From Branchiostoma floridae (lineage: Eukaryota > Chordata > Leptocardii > Amphioxiformes > Branchiostomatidae), in contig NC_049981.1 in NCBI RefSeq assembly GCF_000003815.2, forward strand, positions 30,152,649 to 30,216,648: a DNA stretch of 64,000 nt. Direction: 5' to 3'. A program made the position numbers and the translations under genes. The notes beneath the pieces were generated by a model. That model ran no database searches. It was given only the letters and a program-made list of their open reading frames with translations, and was not told the DNA's origin. Below, piece by piece: positions 40,201 to 52,200 of the stretch (positions are counted from its first letter, which is position 1; every line of letters begins with the position of its first letter).

Positions 40201-43200
40201 CAGATCACGTAAGTGGAACTTGAACATCATCTAGCCATGTCTTATGCCTTGCCTTGCTTTCTTTGCTGTCTTGAAAAATTCTTGTTAACTTCTTAGGAGT
40301 ATTCAAGGTCAAATTTCTCGTGTCAGACTATCAAATATCTGTAGGAGTATGCAAGTTTAGAAAATCTCTGTAGAAAAGTTTAGAAACCAATATTTACTTC
40401 CCGACGTTTCAAGCGATATCCATCACTCTTCTTCATATATCTAGCATCCATTCTAGTGAGTGTGAAGATTGATGGATGTCACTTGAAACGTCAGGAAGTT
40501 ATTAATTCTCTGTTTTTTTATTCAGTTGTAGAGATTGAATCTTATTTGAATATTGTTTACCTGGATGTCTAACCTTCATGAATGTATCCTTGCCATTTCT
40601 TTCCTGTGACAGGTTTGCGTCCAACATCACGGGAGCTGTGGTGAACATGGACGATATACAGTACCATGTGGATGAGGGGGAAATCGACTTCACAAAGTCA
40701 GTTCAATTTGCCATTGTAACACTCATTATTGTGTTGTAGAAAATACTTTGAAACAAATCTACTTGCAAGAAACAGCCACTACCCGTAATTATTTTCTACT
40801 GCCAAATTACATGTGTAACAATGAATTAAAGAGATATACTAGTATCACATTGGTAATTTTCAAGGTATGCACACTTCATTTAAACTGACACTGCCATCTT
40901 TGACCTTGGTGCTGAATGATGTTCACACTTACACTTACACTGTTGCACTCTTCATGTAACCAGGTGTTCAAGACATTCCCAAAAAGGCCCCAATAACCAT
41001 GTATTCTACGTAATGAGGATAATGTTTTATGGTCCCTTGTCAGGACAGGCAAAAGCTTTGCAGGAATAACATGCCATGAAGATTACTATGGTATCGCTTG
41101 ACACTGTTGTCCCTGTCTTTGGTGCTGAATGACATTCACATTGTGCTTTGTTTTAAAATTGTAAAGCCTTAAATCTACATGTACTGTTACAGTATGATAT
41201 TGATCCTACTACTTCTATATACATGTAGCTAGTTGTATTATGCAATATACTCCACATTGCCTTGCATTGTACAAGTTGCAATTGTTGTGCAATGAAATTT
41301 GACTTGACTTGACTTGACACTGACACTGCCATTCCTGTCACTGGTGCTGAATTAGTCCCTGGTGCTGAATGACATTCACACTGACACTGCTGTCCCTGGT
41401 GCTGAATGACATTTACACTGACACAGCTGTCCCTGGTGCTGAATGACATTCACACTGACACTGTTGTCCCTGGTGCTGAATGACATTCACACTGACACTG
41501 TTGTTCTTGTCCCTGGTGCTGAATGACATTCACACTGACACTGCTGTCCCTGGTGCTGAATGACATTCACACTGACACAGCTGTCCCTGGTGCTGAATGA
41601 CATTCACACTGACACTGCTGTCCCTGTCCCTGGTGCTGAATGATATTCACACTGACACTGTTGTTCCTATTGCAGGACTGACATGCTGATTCATGTGGTG
41701 AACACAAAAACAAACAAGATCATGGATGTGGATAACGTCATCACGTAAGTCAAACATTACCTACTCATATTGGGATAAAAGAGAATTCTAAACTAAGTTA
41801 AGGTTTGTAGTATGTGACTACTATGTGACTACATCAACCATTATGTTTCACACAAAACTTTTCAACTGCACAAAATCCAATCTTCAAGCATTTCTTATAT
41901 ATATCTATTTCTTTCAATATAGTTTCATTTTACATCACTCAACTGTAATAAGGTTCCTTTGGAAATAGCCTTGAACAGATATTATGTTTAAATCAGACCA
42001 GATTCAAGTAAAAGAAATGGCTCTTGAAGTAAAGAAATGACCAAAACAAAAGGACGTGGACTATGAAACCTGGGCGTATTCTGTGCTACATTTGTATATG
42101 TTATTGCACTATGTATGTAATGATATACGCTGATAGATTTATTAGGACTAGATGTAATCTGTATCTCTGCTCAATTCTATCTGATCCTTATACCTCCCTC
42201 ATGACTTTATGCCTGCAGGCCAATTTAAGCTTCTCATGACTAAATATTTTAAGTTTTAATATGTATACTTTTTCCATCTAGGACCATTGATGAAAACTAT
42301 GACAGCCTAGAGAGACTTTTTAAGGACTTCAACGTGATAGAGGTTTTAGTAAGTAGGCTTTCACTCCTTTTTATGTGTAGTGTCCCTCTTCCCTGATTAA
42401 GTCTTTCTCCTTTATAATAATAATAGAAGGGAAAATTGGCAAAATATCCTCAGCAGGACAAGGGGAATTGCAAAACTATGTTGAATCTATTTGTGAGATC
42501 GCGTAGCATAATTGGCAGCACTTAGGGCTCAGTCCCAAGAGGTCCTGAGTTCAAAACCTGCCATATCACCAATCTTCTGCCCTTGGGAAAGGCACTTTAC
42601 ACAACTTTCATCACTTCACTCTTGTAACAAAATGAGTACCTAGCTTTGTCTAGGACCGGATAGGATGGTAAATGGAGGTCCCGTGTTTTGGGAGAGCCAC
42701 AACCCGGGCATGTTAAAGAATCCACCGCACTTATCAAAAAGAGTAGCGGTCCTTCATGGTATGAGAGGATCAACCCTTACAGTCTGGTCTCTGGGTTGAC
42801 ATCTTGCAAAGGTGATAGTCACCTGTTATGTCAATCCTTCCACAAATGTGGTAAAACAGAAGAAAGAAAGAAAATCCTGACGAAGTTGTTTACGGATGTT
42901 GTTTTCAGCCGTTCGTCCCCCCGAGGACGGACAAGGACAACATTGACATCGTGAGGATCCTGCTGATCCTGATTGGGGTTGTCATCTTCTTTGGAGCCTG
43001 GATCTTCATCTGCCTCATGCTCAGATACAAGAGGCTGTGAGTAGATTATCTAACTCTTATGTTAAAGAACTACGTACTGTAATTCCTGATTTTTTCCCAA
43101 TGTAACATTAATTACTAGTGAGATGAGAGCTTTATTTTGGTTCTTGCAGTTTAGTACATAAACTGAAATTCTAAACCAAATTACAATTGTGGGCGTGTGT

Positions 43201-46200
43201 TCGCCCGAGAGTATCAGTCTTAAAAAAGTATCATTATAAAACATTCATTATAAAATAGAGTTACATAATAATAGACGTCAGCGTTTCGTCTTCCAGAGAA
43301 CATTAGACAATTGTCATTGAGAGGAAATGAATGTCTACAAGGTCTTGTTATACAGAGATGTTGCCTGATACAAAAACGACTTTCTAAGTCGCTCAGTGCG
43401 ACACGCCGGTAGTGTTAGCTGGTTGCTGTTCCTTAGTGTGCGTCCAGTCTGCTGTTGCCTGTTCCCCGGAACCATGTAGTGTAGCGGATGGTCAATCTGG
43501 TTTAGAAGTGTCACTGCTGCTTCTTCACGCCTGGACCGGAGAGTTGGCAGGAGGGTAGTCGTGCAGGAGGCATCACTGTTTCGGTGAATGATCCTCATGG
43601 CTCTTTTCTGTACTGCCTCGAGGGTGTTTGACTGTGAGATGGTACACGCAACGTGCACAACGTTTGCATATTCCAGTACCGGTCTGATGAGGGTTGTGTA
43701 CACTGTTGTTAAATCCTCAGCAGGCATACCACCTTTGGCAAGAAGACGTAGGAAGTGCAAGCGTTGAGAGCCTTTTCCCGTCACGTGAGAAATGTGGCTG
43801 TCATACTTAAGGTTGGAACTGATCTTGAAACCGAGGTAGGGAGCACATGTAACGACTGCTACCTCCTTTCCTCCTAGAGTAAGTGGAGGGAGGTCAGGTG
43901 GTATTCTGGCGAAACATATCCTAAGCTCGTACGATTTGTCGCCATTCATGGTCATGTTGTTTTGTGTTGCCCATGAGTCCAGGTGGGTAGCCTCTTCCTG
44001 CATGGTGGTGTCGGATTCAGCAGTGATACAGGGGATGCAACGAGACAATCCAATGTCATCAGCATAACCGATGTTGGTGGTCGTTTCGTGTTTGACAGTT
44101 CGAGAGGACATATACACCAGGAATAGGTAAGATGACAAGACTCCCCCTGGGGTACACCGGAAGTGACGTCGTGCCAGCTGCTGAATTCACCGTTGGCGGC
44201 GACACGCTGTTTCCTGCCAGACAGATAACTGTTGATCCAAGTCAACATTTGAACGGGGATACCGCGTGTAGCAAGGTGCTGTAGAAGAATCCCATGGTCT
44301 ACTTTGTCAAAAGCCTTTGACATATCTGCAAGTAACATGCGCACCACTGATGTCTGCTTGTTGTCAAGACTAGTGACCCAGGACTGGTATGCCTTCAGCA
44401 GTGCAGCAGTGGTTGACGATTTAGGCATATATGCAAACTGATCTTTGATCCATGGTTTCATTATGGGGAAGAGTTTGTTTAGCACGAGACGTTCCTGCAC
44501 CTTTCCCAGTGTAGAGATCAGAGAGATCGGCCTCCAGTCCTTCTTACACGTAGGGTGTGTTGTTTTGGGTACGGGACAGATGTTGGCAGTTTTCCACGCA
44601 GACGGCATGATACCCGTGTTGTAGGATGTGTTCATCAGATGACAGATGACCGGACTGACGTCCTCACAGAACTGGCTCAGAACCCAGTTTGGTACACCAT
44701 CGGGACCACAGGCTTGCCTTGGGTTTAGATTTTTTAACAATGTCTTTACTTGGCCAATGCTGCAGAGATCGTAGGAGTCATCAGTGGGTGGGAGTGGGAA
44801 CAGAGCAAAGGTGTTGCTGACTGACATCGCCTCCCCGAAGAAGTTGTTTAGGTGATCTGCTACTTGTTTCTCTGGGATGTTGGTGAGAGTGACCTTTCGT
44901 TTTGATCTCTGAGTGCGGCCTAGTTCGTTGTTTACAAAATTCCACCAGTCCCTGGGATTTTGCTTTTTCAGCGATCCAATGCACCTGTTGTAGTAAAATC
45001 GTTTTTGTTTCCTGATAAGAGTCTGTACATGGTTCCGGAGTTTCTTCCAGCGCTCTGTTTTGCCATACTTCTGGTAGACTGCTTGTCTTTTTTGAAGTGC
45101 CGATTTGATTGTGTCGGTCATCCAGTACTTGTCAACGTTTCTGGTCTTCTTCCTCCTGAAAGGTATGCAGGTGTCGAGCATGGTTTGAATGATGTCGTAG
45201 AAGGTGGTGACCTTGTCCTCGACTGTGCTTGCGCTGTACACACTGGACCAGTCCATGATCGCCATGCACAGTCCTAGAGCGTCCTTTCTCTCCTGTGTTA
45301 CCAGGCGGTGCCTGGTTCTGGAGGGCTCACAGTGGTTTTGATGGATTTGGGGTTTCCAAATCACACAGTTGTGATCACTTGCTCCGAGGGGTGCTATGGT
45401 AGTCGGTGTCTGATATTGGTTGTGGACATTTGTAATGATTAGATCCAGCACACTGTCGGCGCGGGTGGTCATTGACACTACCTGTTTCAACTCGGGGTGA
45501 CTTTAATGTTCACGGTTTTCACGGTGACTGTAATGTAAACTTATCGCTAACAAATAAATCACTGCCTTTTTTTTGCACTTACCTGCTGTGAACATGTAGT
45601 TTGGAGAACAAGTTAAATTTTCTCATACTGAGAAAATTTGGTACTTGAGAAGACAAAGTGAATTGCAGTACTCCCCTCCTAACATACAAAAACATAATAG
45701 AAAAGGTGGGAGCACTGTCCCTGGTGCTGAATAGCATTCACGCTGACAATGTTGTTCTTGTCCCTGGTGCTGACTGACATCCACTCTAACCCTGTTGTTC
45801 CCATGTATTTCTTTTTTGCTTACAGGTACAAACGGAATGTGCGAGCAGCAATTGCAGGAAGTATAGGTAAGCCCCCAAAAAACAGAATCGTTTTATGGCA
45901 TAAGTAGAAGTCTTGCTATAGCATGCTATAACATTCTATATTCACAGCCATTGGTCAATGCACCTTAATATGACTTGCAAATGAGTTTTCTCATGAAAAA
46001 ATCAAATCATCAGTGTAGATACTATCTTTGCAATATACATGACTTGTACGTTATTTTTGTTCCCTCACATCACACCATTGTGACATGTTTCTTCATACTC
46101 ACACTGTGCGAAAGGGTGTGATTTCCGGACAAAGTCGGAGTGGACATATTTCTGGACATACGAGGGGAGATCAATAAGTTCATGTGTCAGGAATCGTCTT

Positions 46201-49200
46201 GTTGTGTATCCGGACAAATAAAACTTTCCTGTCTTTAAAGGTATGCGTCATTGACATTTCTTGTCTCCGAAAACGTGATATGTGTAACATTTTTGACAAA
46301 TCCAGGGTCCATATATTCCGTTAAGGAATATCCGGACAAATAAGGAGTTTGCACGAAGCATGATATGCATCATTTCTGGACCATTGTCAGACACTCCACT
46401 CACACTTCACACTCACTTCACAACATTTCGATATTCATTATATATCAGAATATCATGAGTCTGGAAATGTTTCGGCGCATGTCCAGACTGATAGAAATTC
46501 CTGTTCTCCCAAATCCGCGTCATGGACGTTTCCTATGTTCATATTCTTTTCTTTCCCTTTCTTTTATCTTTTCTTTTCTTAACTTTCCATTTATGAGACA
46601 TATCCACGACAGATATTCCATGGATTAGTTTTTGGATAGATTCGGAGTTAGCAAGTTACATGACATGTCACAAATTCTGACCGTTTCCAGTAAAAGTATT
46701 TTATATACGTAAATTGCAAATCGGAGATTGCTTCATTGCGCATCTAAATGAATAAGACTGTAATTTTTTGTCAAATTTTTTGTCAAATCTTTTGTCATAT
46801 TCCGTTCCATTTACGAGACATATCCAAAGCAGAAACATTCCAGAGTTTAGTTTTCGGGGAAAGGTCCGGACAATATCATGAACAAGATTAACTCAAAATA
46901 CTCCACACCAGCGGTGCAGTTGTGGAAAGGTCCATATCCGGGCAGTATCATGACACAAATTCACTCCTGATATTCAATACCAGCATTTCTGTTGGGGAAT
47001 GGTCAATATCTGGACAATATCATGACGCAGCTTCACTCGTAAAACTCCATACTGGCTGTGCAAAGTACGGAGCAGACCAGTACGTTTGCATGATCACTGA
47101 ATGTCAACAGTGCGCCTATGGGGGCGGCATGCGCGTTTGTAGCCGTCACTACAGATAACGGCCTGCACCGCATCGCATGTGCATCGCATGTGTACAACTT
47201 GCAAGCTTCAAAACTGGTAAGTTCATGATGCATTCATTGTCAAAAATAAGCTTTCCCTTTGAAACAATTTTGATGGGTGGATGACACTAACTTCTGGAGA
47301 TGTCCTTACGTAGCAAGATTATATCATAGACAAATGTGCACAATTAGCCTGATTTTTTCAGCTATGCCGCTGGACTATTAGGAGGTCACATGGCTAGACC
47401 AGATAAGAATGTAACCAATAGTAGACTAGCTGGTGAAAGCAATTAGGTTTGAAACCAGATTTGAATCTCAGTTGCTGTCTGCTGCCCCCTGCCCCCAGAC
47501 CCCTAGGTTAGTACGAGTAGTGAAATTCTCTGGTACATAGATTGCATACATAATTAGCAGGTACCATTGTGTATCTGTCAGCATATCAGTTCTCCTATTC
47601 CTGTCATGTATATTCAATCATTATCACCTGAGATTTTTTGCTTTCTTTGTAAAGATTTTTGCACAACACGTTTCAGTCAGTTGGAACACCCCATGTCATT
47701 CATTTCTAGTTTCACGGCTTGTTTACAAGATCTTACATTAGTTACCTGTTCCCAAGTCCTATTTTGTGCTTTGCATGTAAGTGCCGTTGCTTACCAACTT
47801 TCCTGTCCTTTTGTTTTGGCTGGCTTAATTTTACTTTTTGGTAGAACCAAGGAGAAACTATAACCTCCTTGCTAGGACCAATGCATGTTTTCTGCATATT
47901 CAAATCCCATGCGCTTTGTTGTTAGGGTTTATTTACTAATCTCCAAGCAGATCTTCCGATGGCATAAGACAGTATCATCAGCTGGGGAAGGAGTTTAGCT
48001 GGCAGATGAGTTTTATTCCACCGCTATGGAATAAAACACCTCTGCCCGCTATACTCCTTCCCTAGCTTATGATATATCACTGTCACCGCAAGATCTGCTT
48101 GGAGATTATTTATTTACAGCCATGTGTGGCCGATACCCTTTGATGATAGCTGACTGCGGATTCCTGCCTTTGTCCCCGCCTTGTCCTTCTGTGTTTTGTA
48201 TGGCCGTGTTGATTGAATACTGGTACATGTACCGTTTTCTTGGCTCTGCCGGGCAGTTACCAAGTTTTCTGTTTTTTAAATTCCAGTCACTAATCGCCTG
48301 TCCTGCGAAAAAAAGAAAAGGCCTGCGTCCAGTGACTGGTAATCCGGGTAATGTCAACCGTCGGCATGTGCCCGGTGCCGTTGTATCCTGCCAGAACCGT
48401 TCCTACTCTGGAGACAGACAGCGCCTGGACTTTGCAATGGAGACTGCCCTCGAGACATGCCGCCAGTATTGCGAGGTCCCGCAAGAGGATATTCCATTGC
48501 CAATGATTGTCCACTGCTACCAAGGAGACGATGATTCCACAGTCAACACGGCGACGATACAGACTTATGACAGAGGACTTGAAAATGGACTGTCGAATGG
48601 ATTTTGTATTGACCAAATACGAAAATAAAATGACCAATTTTTATCCAAAGAATATGGATTGACGCATGATACAGACTGTAGGCTTCTTTCGGATACTGCG
48701 CATTTGATATTCTATTCTGATCTGTTTTGTTAAGATGTGATTGACTTGGACTTGTTACTATTGAATGTGACATTAAGCTGTGAAACTTTGGCTTCGTTGT
48801 TTGGTTTGACTTTTTGTAAAACATGTAAGACCAAGGAGGTTATCGTGAGCTTCCTTCGTAAGACTAAGAGACAAATGCGTATTGATTTGCCCCTTGAATT
48901 TAACAAAATCTGTTCCTATGCATAATGTCTTTTAGTGTGGTACTTGTGTCATCTAACTTATACAGAAAATTCTTTGAGGGGCTGTTGCAAGATATAGCCT
49001 TGCCGAGTTAGCATTTTCGAGGTTAAAAACGTTCAGGACACGTTAAGTATTAGGTATTAGAAACGTAAAGTTGCTGGATATTCTGAAACGAGGTGTAGTA
49101 TGGTTCCTGTATTGTTTCAGTATATCTTAAGTATATGCATACCTTTCCGGGACGTAATAGCCCCGAACGCAGTCAGAAAACATGAAATATTTGGAACCTG

Positions 49201-52200
49201 TTTCAGATTTGTATCCAAAGAGTCCGAGAACGTTCCAATACTTGAAATATGGAAATGAGACATGATAATACGGTCCCATTCTGGACTCCGGAAATGCTCA
49301 GACCTTTCCGGGGCGTAATAGTTCCGGACGCGACAAGAAAACATGAGATATTCGAAACGTGTTTTGTCTCCAAAGAGTCCGAGAACGTTCTGTTACTTGG
49401 AATCCGGATATGAGACATGATAATACGGTCCCATTCTAAACTCCAGAAGTCATCCAAAAACGTAAGGGAGTCATATCAGGTTTCATCCGGATATTGTCCA
49501 AATTCGTCCGAAAACGTTTCCAATGCGGACGTACATGTATATTAAAATTATAGAAATGTCCGGAAATCACACCCTTTTGCACAGTGTAAGGTTTCCTAAG
49601 TAGAAAGTCAGCAAGGGGCAAGAGAGAAACATATCAATGAGTGAATAGATGAAGACTGTTATTGTACTTATACGTTTTGTATGCCCACTTTGGGGGTTAC
49701 AGAAATATATATATATATATTATATATATATTATTATATATCGTCAAGCTTCCCTGCAGAATGTAATATAACCAAAGGTTTATGTATGTATGTATTGATT
49801 GATTGAAATTGAAAATAGGAAATTGCATTATACATTGTACATGTAGTGTTTGAAGTTGGGAAGAAACAGGTTCAATTTGTGTGCAAAGTACTCATTTGTA
49901 TCACGTGAACCAGGTAAGTCTTTCCCTGTAGGCTGCATCTGATCTCTCTTCCTCAAATAATGTAGAGTTTACAATTAATGTACAAGTTTACAGGGTAAAG
50001 TTCTTTGTGATATCTTTCTGATTCTATGCCTGTCTCCTCCTGCCTCTACCTGTCCCCCTCCCCCTCCTGCTAGCCGGTGCACAAGTCATACAGAACCCCA
50101 ACCCTGCCGCCACCCCCGTTACCAGTCACCAGGAGACGACGCACCCGGGGGGTGGGGCAGGTGGTGCGCCCCCACCCGCGGGAGGCGCAGCGGACCCGCG
50201 GTACTCTCAAATGATGGGTGAATATCTTTCCTTCCTTCTCCTTCTTCTTCTGCTGTCCACTCAACCTAGCCTTCGTTGCAGTCTTCGAACGAGGCAGTTT
50301 TTTTATTTTTTATTTAGGGGGGCTGGTTCGCAATTTCCAATGTTGGCTAGGTACTCTTATGCCGGGAAAGGGAGTTTGCCATCTTGAGATGGCCGACACT
50401 GGTTTCCACGGCAAACTTCCTTCCTTTGCAAACTCCCTTCCTCGACAAACTCCCTTACTTTGCAAACTCCCTTCCACAGCAAACCCCCTTCCTCGGCAAA
50501 CTCCCTTTCCTGGCATAAGAGAACCTAGCCAACGTTGAAAATCGCAAAACAGACCCCCCCACTAAAAATGAGCCCTTTTGAAGTGCGACGGAGGCTGCAC
50601 TCAACTTGTGTCCTGTAATCTCTTGTTTTGGTCTTCCTTAATAGTTACGAGTAAAAAGGTTTCTAGCATACGGTTTCATAGACAAGTAGAGTTAAAGTTA
50701 AAACCACAGGTATGAAGTAGTAAGTGTTGGAGAGGAGGGTTTCATATATGGATGGTAGTCAGTAGTCACAGAAGTAGTGAACTTGTAGAGCCTAGCTTGA
50801 AACTTGGTCCCTTTTGATTGTAAGAAAGGGAAAAAAGTTGAATCAGTTTGAAAATTGCATTTTAAAAGGTGACCAAAATTGGTGCCAACTTTTCCTAGCA
50901 TCTGTCCCTATCCCTTTTACAAATTGTGAACGATTCCCCTTTCCCACCTGGTAAATAAAAACACCAGAAGCCTCCCCCTCCCAAAATAATGAAACTCTCG
51001 ACCAATTTTCTTTTTGTTTTCTCCCGCCCCACATACGACTCCTTCTGGATACCCAGGATATATGGAACCCCCCTCTGCATATATGGATGGCTATGAGGAA
51101 GGATGGTGCTGACCTTTGACCGACCTTACATAGCCAGCAAAAACAATGGTCGTGATGGCTTCTTGGGGACACCTGCCAAGGCATGTTTGCTACGTGTTTA
51201 TGTATTCAGTTCAGATTCCTTGCATTTTGTCTTGAAGACATCTGCAACACATGTTTGCTACGTGTTTGTGTCCAGTTCAGACGTTGTAGACCTCTGCCAA
51301 GGCATGTTCTCTACGTGTTTATGTCTTCTGTTCAGTTCAGATATTCCTTGTCTTGGAGACATCTTCCAAGGCATGTTTTCTACGTGTTTTTGTCTTCAGT
51401 TCAGGCGTTTCTTGTCTTTTCTCGTGTTTTTCTGTTTTTAGTTTTGGTCCAAAAGTAGAAGGAAAAACTTGGTGTAACAGTTGATTCCTTGACAAGTCTT
51501 GGGAATATCTGCCAAGGCATGTTTGCTACGTGTTTATGTCTTCTGTTTAGATCAGTTCAGATGTTCCTTGTCTTGGAGACATCTTCCAAGAAATGTATTC
51601 TACGTGTTTGTGTCTTCAGTTCAGACGTTCCTTGTCTTAGACACATCTGCCAAGGCATGTTTGCTACGTGTTTTTTCTTCAGTTCAAACGTTCCTTGTCT
51701 TTTGGTGTTTTTCTGTTCTTTTGGTCCCAAAGTAGAAAAAAACAACTTGCTGTTGTTGAATCTTTAGGAAAGGTTGTAATTTTCAGTAGTGGTATTTTTC
51801 ATCTTAAAGAATACTGTAACACGTCTTTAGTGGTAAAATATTTAGTTAAATAATTGCACTTGAGTGTAAGCCTATTAAGTTCCTAGTATGTTGTACTTGA
51901 ACCTAAATGAATTTTTGGAACTGTACCGGTACACATCCCTACCCTTAAGGGTCCGCAATGCATGCTTTACTCCTCAGCCCAGAGATGAGAATTATCATAC
52001 AACTGAGAATTTGTGCTAAGAATGTATTCCAAGCTATGACTTTTTAGAATTAAACTATCACGATGATAATATGATAATACTGTTGAGAAATACCTGCTGA
52101 AAATCTACCAACTTCTAAGTGCACTATCTGAGTTTACTAGTTTTCTTAGTGTCTTCTTTCTTGTTCAATTTTCAACAGATTACAACCAAAAAAAGAGTTT

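Larger units (their letters stand above)
43098..45501 (-). mobile_element. 5'-truncated CR1-like LINE inserted in a MITE
   Basis: About 2.4 kb on the minus strand: the end of an endonuclease domain, a reverse transcriptase with one frameshift, and a 3' UTR. The family A MITE is interrupted at exactly these borders, which sets the insertion limits. Confidence 0.88.
46101..49587. mobile_element. 3.5-kb TIR element
   Basis: A 31-bp TIR starts acactgtgcgaaagggtgtg at 46101 and matches the reverse complement ending at 49587 with one mismatch. Subterminal zones are filled with variants of tccggaca. A CACTG terminus is typical of CACTA/Chapaev-type elements, but I saw no clean target duplication and no recognisable transposase. 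It holds the ORF at 48122 and lies in intron 45. Confidence 0.85.

Noticed and set aside
50310-50538. Overlapping frames of ~68 and ~106 codons on both strands
   Set aside because: They translate the internal 18-bp repeats and inverted ends of a MITE.
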